From Bugula neritina (Eukaryota > Bryozoa > Gymnolaemata > Cheilostomatida > Bugulidae): a stretch of DNA of 56,994 nucleotides. Below are positions 12,501-23,900 of the stretch, piece by piece (positions within the stretch are counted from its first letter, which is position 1; each line of letters opens with the position of its first letter). The position numbers and the translations under genes are program-made. The stretch is taken from positions 1 to 56,994 of the forward strand of contig CAXIUT010000123.1 in assembly GCA_964035545.1 (NCBI GenBank), given 5' to 3'. The notes beneath the pieces are model-generated. The model was not told where the DNA came from, did not search any database, and saw nothing but the letters and a program-made list of their open reading frames with translations.

Positions 12501-13116
12501 ATCCTGGATTTATCTACTAATAGCTTGAAAAGGAATATCTTCATCTGTTGTTATCTGTAGTCTCTTCTGAAAAGACTAATAATTGAAACCAGAGCACTTG
12601 ATCAAATCTATGAACTGTTATCTGGTGAAAAGAGGTTCTTTATTTTAGATGGGCTTCTCTAAAAATTACTAGCTGACCGTTGCAAAATGATTTAATTCCA
12701 GTTGGTTTAAATTTTGTACATCAATATCATTTTTGAATATCTAGAAAAACACCTTGAATAGAGTAGTAGGTTAACATTTTGTTATGATGGCATATTTCAT
12801 CATAAACCTACGGAATTTTAAATTATCTTTGCGATGATCATTGAAAAACTCAAAAAGTCTCCCCAACATTTCCTACATACCTTCAATCGTACCTCGCTCA
12901 TCTTAGAAACTGAAAATAACCTTTTGAAATTCATACTATCCATCTACTTGGTCTACTTGTGGGAGAATGCTTGAAACTTCTCTTTGATTTTAGTTAGAAC
13001 AATGGCAGGGAACTTGTCTATGTACGAATTAACCGTTTCGGGAGGTAAGGGAAGAACTAGCTAGTATAAAAGTTACTTCTACGCTGTTCAACTGAACCAA
13101 ACGAACTACAACCCAT
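9538..13116 (-). CDS. A6, USP32-like deubiquitinase (EF-hand-like - DUSP - USP/C19)
   Basis: Ubiquitin-specific protease of about 1150 residues with several tiny introns. The N-terminus MGCSS resembles an N-myristoylation signal. The next ~200 residues align in style with the EF-hand-like region of USP32, though canonical Ca-binding loops are not evident. A DUSP-like motif [17 protein letters not shown] follows. The catalytic domain has the Cys box [18 protein letters not shown], the [14 protein letters not shown] motif (E = UAG), zinc-finger-like CLSCK and CDKC pairs, and the His box SGHYTCMTK followed by [10 protein letters not shown]. Together these predict cleavage of ubiquitin from substrates, possibly at membranes. 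In this copy one indel cluster near 10055-10145 breaks frame; copy 2 reads through it ([20 protein letters not shown]). Conversely copy 2 has indels elsewhere. It ends 53 nt from A5 and starts 73 nt from the A7 stop. Confidence 0.88.
11000..11019 (-). other. Intron in the A6 catalytic domain (20 nt)
   Basis: gtacctctttgattatctag; contains a TGA and joins KNATV to NDYIEAFEEK. Confidence 0.8.
12397..12416 (-). other. Intron downstream of the A6 DUSP motif (20 nt)
   Basis: gtaggtctttttactatcag; joins the [10 protein letters not shown] segment to EVNHTQENSH and the later USP exons, linking what looked like two genes. Confidence 0.8.
13057..13076 (-). other. First intron of A6 (20 nt)
   Basis: gtaacttttatactagctag; joins the [13 protein letters not shown] exon to [16 protein letters not shown]. 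Confidence 0.75.
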
Positions 13117-13189
13117 ACTTTATAATTTAACTATCACAATTCATTAGTTGTTAAATAATAAAGATCGACAAAAATGAAAATGAAAATGA

Positions 13190-14801
13190 TCATATTTTTC
13201 TATTTTTCAAAGGAAAACGTTTCAACTCATCTTTTCCACAAAAGCTCATCTTCTCACTTTCTCCTTCACAATACCTCAGACAATTCAATTTCTTCTTCAT
13301 TGCAGTATCAATATCACTCTCATTGGGATCGACAGGAACGCATACTATCTAAGCAGATAAACCACTTGATACCACAAACATTTAGAATGAATTCTTTGAT
13401 CGATTGTTTGAAGCAACCATTCGAATACTAATATCATATATACTTGAAGAAAGTCTATTTTGAGATAATTTTTTGTTCTACATCCACACTATGATTCTAT
13501 CTTGCTTGTTTTTCTGTTGTTTTTCATTAAATAAAAAAGTTCCTATTACTCTTCAAGACTGATGCATTCATTTTAGGTATCTCCAAGCTTCAAAGACTTG
13601 CTTTTCTTCATATTGCCCTTTAAATGTTTAAAATGATCGGTTTCGATGGTTTAAAAGTTGATTGTCCTTTCTTCTTCTTGCCCAGGAGTATTTATTTATG
13701 TTTGTGGAGTATCAAGTATCTTTCCAAAGCCAATATTTTGCTCCTGACTCTGCTTTAGCTGTTTTTCTATCATCCTTCTATTTTCAGAGACAGGATAGTT
13801 GCCAAACATTCCCTGTGATTGCTTCATTGAATTCTTCATGTCATTTATTTTAAGGGCATGTTCTAGTTAAATTTTCTATCTACCCTTTCCACCGAGTTAT
13901 TTTTTGTTAATACTTTATCTTTCAGAGATAATACTGCTTCTAAAAGAAGATCTATTTTGATCAAAATTAAAAGAAGGAGTATCAGCATCAGGTTCAATAA
14001 CCAGACTATCTCGAATCGATCCCATATCAATGGATCTACTCTCATATTTAGATCCTCTCTCTACAGTGATTTTAGTATCGATAGAAGTCTTTGAAACTAT
14101 TTTATTTCCAGAGTCGATTTATATCTTTTCAGAACAAAACCCAAATAAGATATCCTAATTTTATAGAAAAGACAAAAAAATATCATCTTCATAAAACAAA
14201 AAGAAAGATCCTTCCATTTTTATATTCAAATCAAAATAATCAATTAGTAACTTAAAGGTCTAAGCAGTTGATAACTTAGTTAGATAGCTGTCAGCATCTT
14301 TAATTTAAAACTAATGAGCAATTTTCTCAACATAATTGGCATTATTTCCAATAAAATAGGATATTTGTTGAGTTTAACATCGACTTTCCTGTCAGAAGAA
14401 TAAGTCAACTCGAATAAAAATTATACCAATATCTTTCTCATCTCTTCATTTGAATAGTTCATTTGCCTCAAGACCCTAGGTATGTTTAATATCGAAGTTG
14501 TCAAGAGAAGGACTGTACATTGTTGATTTTAAGATGTAAAGAAACATCTTATTTTATCTACTTTTTAAATATGCTTGTGAGAAGAGCCAACTAAAGCCCA
14601 AGAGATTGGCATTTGAACTATTCTTTATTGAGCTAGCTCTTTTGAAAGTGGTTTTTCTGAGTTCAGGAAGGTCTTTTGAGTTTGAATACCCAAAAAAAGA
14701 GAATTAGCAAGACCTATTAGAAAGCTGACTCAGAGATATTCCTTCGATTTATAAAGAGATAGCTATATTTCCTTGATTTCCTGAGTGGTCAATGAAAACA
14801 T
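13190..14801 (-). CDS. A7, hypothetical protein
   Basis: Unrecognised. Begins at ATG 14801, 121 nt inside the right telomere, and ends at TGA 13190-13192. The N-terminal third, best read in copy 2, contains GFSWALLTSIFKKE and a segment LDNFDIKHTEGLEANELS. A middle segment NANYVEKIAHEFEIKDADSY is followed by a Ser/Glu-rich linker. The C-terminus has short Cys-containing stretches (ECGCRTKN, LNCLRYCEGE). No catalytic motif or membrane segment is evident. At least two introns are needed, one about 37-38 nt (around 14393-14430) and one about 24 nt, both less certain than the 20-nt class. Copy 1 carries several one-base indels relative to copy 2 in the first 300 nt. A standard-code frame at 13174-13431 on the other strand overlaps it and is rejected. 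Confidence 0.65.
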
Positions 14802-14922
14802 ACGAATACCTTATTTTTATTTATTATCATCAACTCTATCTAACTCTCACAGATAATCAATCTATCATTAATAAATATTTCACACTTATAAATAAATGTG
14901 ATTCGATGAGCTAATAAGATAA

Positions 14923-14991
14923 GGGGTTGGGGTTGGGGTTGGGGTTGGGGTTGGGGTTGGGGTTGGGGTTGGGGTTGGGGTTGGGGTTGGG
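14923..14991. repeat. Right telomere of unit A (GGGGTT)n
   Basis: 69 bp of regular GGGGTT directly after the sequence ...taataagataa. In unit C the same end is capped 8 nt further out. Non-telomeric sequence resumes at 14992 without any CCCCAA block. Confidence 0.95.
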
Positions 14992-17900
14992 CAGTCAGCA
15001 CCTTTACCTTCATCTACCCCTCTGTCACTCCTGATTCTCTGACTATCAACACTCTCACCACCTACTCTTTCTTCGCCATGCGTAACTTCGACTCGAACCT
15101 TAATCCCACCGCCTACAATACATAACTAGTCCCAGCCGGCTCTTCCATCACCATTGACTTCCCCTCTCAATATGTCTTCACAACATAAATTCCAGCAGTA
15201 TCATCACTAGCCATTTGACGATGTGCCAATAGCAGGTTACAGCTCAAATCTCAACTAAAAATCTCTCGTCATCACTGGTGCAATTCTGACTGATTCCCCT
15301 ATAGCAAACATATCTATCACTGTTGAAAACATCCTTAACCCATATCCAGCTACTACCACAGATGCTTTTATCATTACAATCGGAGTAGATCAGTCAGTTA
15401 GTTCAAGTAGCTCAGCTCTATCAATTACTCCTGGAACTTTTACTTCATGTGGTGTCACTTTTGATCCATCCAAAAACAGTTAATACTACAGGAGCAATGG
15501 TCGTATCACTAACTCCAGCCAATAAAATACTTACCAATGGGCAAAATTAAAATCACTTTTCCATCAAGTCTGCAATGGTAGCAAGATATATCTACTTCTA
15601 ATAGTATTTCCCCATTGGCTCTGTCCTCACTTGCTCAGTTTTATCAGGAGATGCTACTTCCGGAACATGTCAAGGATAAACCTCAACTGCCTCCATTACT
15701 TTCACTATTACAGCCATGACTGCTCCAGAACTTACCAATGCCTTTTCCTTCTCTATCAGCTAACTCTTTTCTCCACCATCAACTTCACCTCCAGATACTC
15801 TTACCATCAACTCCTTCACTGACTCCGACTAACAAATAGATTCATGTACTTCATCTATTACAGGCCTCACTCCTCAATCCTTGTCTTTTGTACTATCATC
15901 AACTTCATCTCCTCTTTATATCAATAGTGGCACCTCATTGAGTCTTACTTTCACCTTAACTGACACAATCTAGAAGACTGACTACTTTCAACTGACTTTC
16001 CCTCCAGGGACTTCCTTCATGTATATCGCAATTGCTACCGTAAATCTCAATATCTTCTCTTCTTCAGTTACTTATACCTCAAGCAATTTAACCTTGACAA
16101 TGAGACAATCGGTATCAAGTCCTACCAGATATGCAGGGACAGAATGTAAGATAACTCTTGGTAGATATGTTGCACCTCCTAGCACTTAACCAGTTTCTCC
16201 CTTCGTTTTATCAGTTAAAAACGAGCAAGATGGTCTCAAAATGAGAGGGACATCTTCTCTTACCGCAGTAGCTAAAGTATATACTCTATAAGTTTCTGCC
16301 TCCGATTTCATCATAAACAAAAACGCCTAATATACATTTACTTTAGCCACCCAAGACACCATCCTTAGCAATGCATTTCTATAACTCACTTTTCCTTCAG
16401 AATTGACTCCTAATATCATTCCTAACTGCATCACCAATCATAATTTCTCAGCAAGCACTCCAGACTGTATCCTCACCACAAACACTGTTCGAATATCTGG
16501 TCTTAGTTCTTCTGATATCACAGCAGGTAAATACTCCTTTACAGTCACTTCCATCACCAATGCAGACAGAGCTCTCACAACTTCCAACTTTTCTTTAATA
16601 GTATACTACACAGCGACAACACTATAGGACAAGTCGCAACAAGTAACGTCAATGGAGTTACCATGCTACCCAATCAACTCAATAGCATATCAACAGTTCT
16701 CTCCTCCTACTCAGTTGCAGATTCACCAATCACCATGGAAGTCATTTTCGCTGCTTAAAATGCAGTTGCTGCAAAATGGATATATAACAGTCAAGATTCC
16801 ATCTTAAATTACTTTTATCGATAGTTATGTTCCCCAATGTTCAATTAAGATCGGATCTACTGCTAGTTCTTCTTCTTGCACTGTTGATACCTCTACGTTC
16901 AAAGTTTCTCTTGGTGCTCTTTCGATTGCAGCTACCTAGGCAGTGTCGATAACTCTTTCTAGTTTTGGAATTAATCCAAGTAGTGCTTAGCCTACAAACT
17001 TTGTTGAATTATAAACATTTACTTCAGATAACTATATGATAGATTACTCTAATGATACCCATAAAATAACATAGTTTGTACCAATTGCCTTTAACTCGCT
17101 AACTATCACTCCTGACAACCTTACTAATAGTGCTACTACCACCTATATTCTCGCCTTCACTCAAACCAATCAATGGCTTGACAACTCTTATGCTCTTATT
17201 GACCTTCCCTCAACTATCAACTCATAAAGTGCACTATCATGTCTTGATACCACCAACAACCAAGTGTTGACTTGCACTCTCACAAACTCACAAATCAATC
17301 TCCAAATACCCAATAGTAGTCCAACTGCAAGTATATCTATTAGTTCTCTTACCAACCCAGATTCATTTCGACCTACTGATTCGTTTACTATTACTACTTA
17401 TTCCCCTCTAAACTATCCATATGCTACTGATAATAGTTCTATGATAGTTACGACCAATGTAAACTCAAATTTTCCATCTTTTAGTTCAGAGTTCAGTAGT
17501 AAGCTATACAACACCTCCACTAACCTCACCATGTCTCTCACAAATATAGTCAACAACACTAATATTTATACTATCTCTTCCTTCTCACAATTTGCGAATC
17601 AGACCTTATTTACCTGTAACTCTCCATAACTACCAATCGACTGTATACTTAACGCAGATACTCTAACTATTACTCCCACCACTCCCCACTGACCTCTTCC
17701 CAGTAAACATCACCATCAATATCTTAAATCTCTTCATTCCTCTGGCAAGTACTCTACCCATGGTATTCTCTTCTTTCTAAGAAACTTACCTCATTAGTAA
17801 AAACAATATCATATGGGGAACAGTCTGTACGTTGCCTTGCTTTACCTGCTAAGAGTCGACACCTACAGTTTGTCTTTCTTGTTTTCCAGACACTCTCTTC

Positions 17901-20900
17901 ACTTAAAAAATACTATTTTACAATCAGAACTGTGTCAGTAGTTTGCCCTTCTGGTACTTTTTCCCCGGCTGATACGTTAACTTGCTAGACATGTACCTAA
18001 CCTTGTGCTGAATGTGCTGTAGTAAATACTAACTGTAGTGAATGTTTACAAAGTAGCAGTACGACTTTCCTCAACACAGCTAGTAATGTTTGCATTTCCT
18101 CATGTCTTTAAGGATAGTTTTCCAAATAATGATACAAATATCACTCTATTCACTCCGATCTGTTAGACCTGTCCAAATGAATGCGCCACATGCACTTCAG
18201 CAACTATCTGGTCTCACTTGCTCTGCTTCCTTCTTTTTCTTTAACTAACAATGTCTTGTTAGCTGTCCCTAAAACATTACACTATAGCCAACACCATAAA
18301 CATGATTTGCTAGCCTTGTGACAATACTTGTATTGGCTGTGTTAATACCACTACTACCTGTCTAGCCTGCAATACTACTGTTGCTCCTCTCTTCATCTCT
18401 ACTACTTCTACATGCTCAACATAATGCCCTGAACCTTTGGTTCCAGATAACGATGTATGTGTCAGTTGCTAATCTCCTTGCTAAAATTGTTCTCTTATCA
18501 AAACTAATTGTACATCTTGCCTCTCTTCTACAAATACTTATTTATCAGCTATTACTCAAGGACTATGCACTAATACATGCTAGGAATTTTACTTTCCAAA
18601 CACTACATCCCAATAATGTCAAGCTTGCAGCTCAGTCCCTGATCTTAACTGCAATAACTGTTTCAATAGCACAAATTGCATCAGCTGTGACCTAGGATTC
18701 GTTTTTTTCCCAGATAATAGCTCCTGTCTAGTGACTGTCCCTAGTGGATATGTAAATATAACAGGAATAGCTAGGCCTTGTAATGTTAATTGTTCATAGT
18801 GCTTGGGCACGACTTAAAACTGCACATCTTGTAATCCTTTAACCAACACTTTTCTTTCAAGTGTTACAGAAGGGTTTTGCACAGATAAATGCGAGGAATT
18901 TTATTTTTAAAATACTACCTCCAGTAGTGCCAAGCCTGTAGTTCAGTTCCAGATCTTAACTGCAACAATTGTTTTAATAATACTGATTGCATTAGCTGTG
19001 ATTAAAATTTTGTTCTCTTCCAAGATAATAACTCTTGTCTAGCGACTGTCCCTAGTGGATATGTTAATATAACGGGGATAGCTAAACCTTGTAATGTTAA
19101 TTGCTCATTAGTGTTCAGGTACTACAGAGAACTGTACCTCTTGTAATCCTTTAACCAATACTTTTCTTTCAAGTGTTACTGAAGGCCTTTGTACTGACAC
19201 TTGTTAAGAGTTTTATTTTGCTAATTCAACTTCTCAGCTGTGTCAGGCATGCAACTCAGTTCCAGACCTTAACTGCAATAACTGTCTTAATGAAACTTAC
19301 TGCAAGATTTGTGACGAAGGATTTGTTTTTTTCCCAAATAATAGTTCTTGTCTTTCCACAGTTCCCAGTGGATACGTCAATATAACAGGGATAGCGACTC
19401 TTTGCCATATCAACTGCATTTAGTGCTTAGGGACAGTTGATAATTGTACTTCTTGCAAACCTTCAACAAATACTTTTCTTTCAAAAGTTACTCAAGGACT
19501 ATGTATAGATAAATGCTAGGAATTTTATTTTGCAAATACTACATCCCAATAATGTCAAGCTTGCAGTTCAGTCCCTGATCTTAACTGCAATAACTGTTTC
19601 AATAACACAAATTGCATCAGCTGTGACCTAGGATTCGTTTTCTTTCCAGATAATAGCTCCTGTCTAGCGACTGTTCCTAGTGGATATGTCAATATCACAG
19701 GAATAGCTAGGCCTTGTAATAGCAATTGCTCATAGTGCTTTGGGCACTACTTAAAACTGCACATCTTGTAATCCTTTAACCAATACATTCCTTTCTGTTG
19801 TTACAGAAGGACTTTGCACAGATCCATGTTAAGAGTTTTATTTTGCTAATTCGACTTCTCAGCTTTGTCAGGCATGCAACTCAGTTCCAGAACTTAACTG
19901 CAAGAACTGCCTTAACGAAACTTACTGCAAGACTTGTGACGAAGGATTCGTTTTCTTTCCAGATAATAGCTCCTGTCTAGCGACTGTTCCTAGTGGATAT
20001 GTCAATATAACAGGGATAGCGACTCCATGTAATAGCAATTGCTCATAGTGTTTGGGCGCTGTTGACAACTGCACCCTTTGTATTGATCCATTTTCATTGC
20101 ACGTCGTTCTCAATGGAGGATCATGTCTGTAAAACTGTCCAACAGGTTTCATATCTATCACTAACTTGTGCACATCATGTACTTCACCATGTTTAGACTG
20201 TGTAGGGCAACTTGATAATTGTTCTAGCTGTATTACTGGCAATCTACAGCAGAATAGTACTTCAGGTCTGGTTCAATGTCTTGATACTTGTCCTGATGGA
20301 ACCTTCGCCAATAGCATTTCAGCTAGTTGTTAGCCGTGCTTATCTCCGTGTTTGACTTGTTCAGGGACTTAATCTACCTGTCTTACTTGTTCAACTGGTT
20401 TTTCATTCAATTAAACCTGTCATATTACTTGTCCCTCCGGAACAATTGCTAACTAAACCTCAAAAGCATGTGAAAAGTTTTACTAGTCCTTGTCTAACTT
20501 GTTCTAGTCAAATCACAAACTGTACTTCTTGTGTTTCTACCTACTATTTCTTCTAATCCAATTTTAAATGCTATTTAACTTGTCCAACTGATATCTCAGT
20601 CTCAAACCCTGATACAAACCATTTTTTACATGTCTTCCTTGTGATGTTTCTTGTTTGACTTGTAGTGGAACTACTTCTAGTTGCACCTCATGTCACTAAA
20701 ATATCACTCTCTTTAATACTACTTGCCTTCCCTGTGACTCTTCATGTTTAACTTGTAGTGGCACTCCCTCTAGTTGCATATCCTGCCCCTAAGGTATCAC
20801 TCTCTTCAACACTACTTGCCTCCCTTGTGACTCTTCATGTTTAACTTGTAGTGTGACTCCTTCTAGTTGTACATCTTGCCCCTAAGGTATCACTCTTTTC

Positions 20901-23900
20901 AACACTACCTGTCTTCCTTGTGATTCTTCCTGTTTAACTTGTAGTGTTACTCCCTCTAACTGTATATCCTGCCCACAAAATATCATTCTTTTCAACTCTA
21001 CTTGTATTTCTTCTTGTCCTTCTGGGTACTTTCTTTTATCAGAAAATTGTTAAATCTGCACTGATAACTGCTTCACCTGTTAAAGTAATTCATCAAACTG
21101 TTTGTCTTGTACAGGAGTCTACTATCTCTACCAGGCAAGTTGCATAACTACCTGCCCTGAAGGTTTTGAGTTTATAGTTAATAATGAGTGCACTGTCTGC
21201 TCTAATGGATGTCTTTCTTGTTCAGAATCTAATAATTGTAGTAAATGTCCCTCAACTTCAGCTCTTTATTTGGGCGATTGCTACACGACTTGTCCATCTG
21301 GTCTTGTTCTTTAAACCAATAGCACCAGTGGATAACTAAATTGTGTTCCATAAGATCAAACAACCAACTAGCTGAAACAATCTCTTTCATCTTCGTCAAT
21401 ATTGCCTTTTCCCTTTACCATTGCTACTACTTTCATCTTCCTCTGCTGCCTTATGTCTAAACTGCAACATTCTAAAACCTACCTGGTAGGAATCGCTTAT
21501 AGCCTCTACGGATGCGCCTAAACTGGAGCTCTTATATCCTTCTTGCCATCTACATATCAACTATTCAAGCTAATTCAAGTAAAGATTAATTTCAAGTAAT
21601 AATTTACTCCTTTGGATCTGTCTAGCCATAATTTTGGCTCTCAATTTCATTTTTCTCTAGTTATGATTACTCCTTGTATCTGTTCAGATCCATAGTTCAA
21701 CAACTGGCTCAACCACCGACCTAGAGGTAGTCCTCCGAAAGATTAATAACTGACTGGATAGGATGAAAATGAGACTGGAAATAGTTAAAATGAATCAAAA
21801 GCTGATTGTTGTTCCCATGCTTGTAGTTTTGCTATCTTCAGTATTCTTTCATTGATCATTTCTTTCAAGTTAAAAATCCTAATTTTCACTAGGCTATTCA
21901 AATTCAGTAACTTTTCAGCCTAACTCTCAAACATCCAAGCCTTTAAAATATTCAATTTCATGTCTTTACTAGGAATCTCTCTACTAAGGACTCTATATCT
22001 ACATAGCTATAGCTATATTTTCCTTTTATACCATAGGTTCAGACAAGCAGGTTATGTTTGCAACTATCGATTGTCTAATGGTAGTCCTTATCAGCTTCAT
22101 TCTTGCTTTTGTCTCTATTTCAAAGGATCAAAATTTTTTTAAGCCAAAAAAAGACAGAAGAGTAAGAAACAGTCACCACCCTCGACCTCCTACAAATAGA
22201 ATAGATTTAGGTATCAGAAGGACTTAAGAGACAGATCCTAAAAATATGAAGATAGATTTAGCCAGATAGGCAGGCATGAATAGTCGAGATAAGCTAATTG
22301 ATATAAACTAATCGTATTCTCATATAGGAGACGAAATCTAAGAAGTATTAGTTAATCATAACATTGCTTCTAAAATGAATCCTCATCGAGTGACCAATTC
22401 CTGGGTCGAACGCAAAGACAAAAATATATTTGACCTTGAATAACAAGATGAAGACTCATATTTGCCCTTTGATGCCAGATATCCAGTATCAGCTAGATAA
22501 AGAATCGACCTTTACCATACCAGCATTCATCCAAATGTCCTCAAATCCTTTTTATAATCGTAATTAGATTCAACCTAAAAGAAATAGTCTTTACCTTCTA
22601 AAACAAAAAGTAAATAATCAGATCTAGTAGCCGAGCCAATCCTAAAATATAAATATATTTAATGCATAAGATCTAAATAAGACAATAGAATAGGGACATA
22701 TTTTATCATCAAATAAATAACAGTCTTTTTAGTCGGTTCTTCCTTTTATCCACTAGAATAGTATGCTTAAAGACAAGCAACCAAAAGAATAACCAGTCAA
22801 TAAAACATCATAACTTCAAAAAATATTATAAATGAGTTAGATTTTATAAATACCTTCATAAATGAAAAAAATAACCTAAAATAGGACTAGCCTCAGTCCA
22901 AATCAATCAAATCATATCCCCAAGTAAAGAACTAAATGAAGATATGAACAAGAGTAAAAGCAAAAGATAACTTACTTCTAGTCAAGTGAATTAAAAAGTA
23001 TAACGCTATCATAGATCAAAAATAACCTAAAACTGTCACCCATGTAGCCAAAACATTCAGTAGAACCCACATAATTCCAGGATAAAATCTAGATTAAATT
23101 GAAGAAGTCTAGTAAGTCGATCTTTTACAAAAAAAATAAACAGAACTTAATCAAATAAAAATCACTACAAAAATAAAAAGAATCATAAAAAAATATTGCA
23201 TCGCAAAATAAAAATAAAAATAAAAATAAAAATAAAAGATCTAAAGACAGCCATCTTTAATATCTACTTATTGCTAAACAATAAAAAGATAAATAAATAC
23301 AAGAATAAAATAAATAGATACATGAATAAAATAAATAAATATAAGAATAATCTAGAATACATTCATCACTTTAACCTGTTGAACTAGGTCCTTCATCGAA
23401 AAAAGAAACATAACCTGAACCATCTTAAGAACCATAGCCTTTAGTAGTAGTTTAGAAGTAAGAGGTAAGATAAAGTTCTTCTAGTGAATAATAATAAGAA
23501 TAGATTCCAAAAATAACAACTCATTAAGTAATAAACTCAAACAAACAACTTTATTTAAGAATCTTCTTAGCATCACACTTCAGAAGAGAGTAGCTAGTCC
23601 TAATAGCTGCCTTCTTAGATAAAAGAAACCGTTCAATAAAGCGAATAATAATAAAATCTATAACTATCAATAGTAATAAGTATCAAAGAGTTATTAGTAA
23701 GAATAGATATCACAGAAAGGATAAAAATAAAATATTATATAAATCAGAATATTAACTTGACCATTCATATCACGAACAATCCTCATAACATTCATCAAAA
23801 ATATAAAAAAATATTCCTTAATAAAAAAGCATAAATAAAAAAACAACCCAAATTTATCATAGAACATTAATAAGATAGTTTAACTGAATAATAATATAAT

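Larger units (their letters stand above)
101..14922. repeat. Unit A unique body, copy 1 of a 14.8-kb duplicated segment
   Basis: This stretch is nearly identical to 42098-56907, in the same order and orientation. The offset is exactly 41997 through the first 4.9 kb, and drifts afterwards by small indels. Here both ends are telomeric, so it behaves as a complete small chromosome with seven genes. In the other copy the left edge is internal to a larger chromosome. The only large difference is a 75-nt telomeric block at 3523-3597. Confidence 0.95.

Noticed and set aside
13174-13431. 85-codon standard-code frame on the plus strand
   Set aside because: It overlaps the A7 C-terminus on the minus strand, continues only as low-complexity sequence and has no motif.
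14992-15010. Base 14992 as a genuine left end of a chromosome
   Set aside because: No CCCCAA block is present and the sequence begins in the middle of an open frame.
18381-20242. Several 60-106-codon plus- and minus-strand frames in the Cys-rich region
   Set aside because: They are out-of-frame shadows of the B1 tandem repeats, recurring because the repeat recurs.
23200-23240. AAATAA run as a non-coding microsatellite
   Set aside because: It sits in a long TGA-free stretch of the B1 tail with protein-like flanks, so it is more likely a coded Lys/Asn or Lys/Glu repeat.
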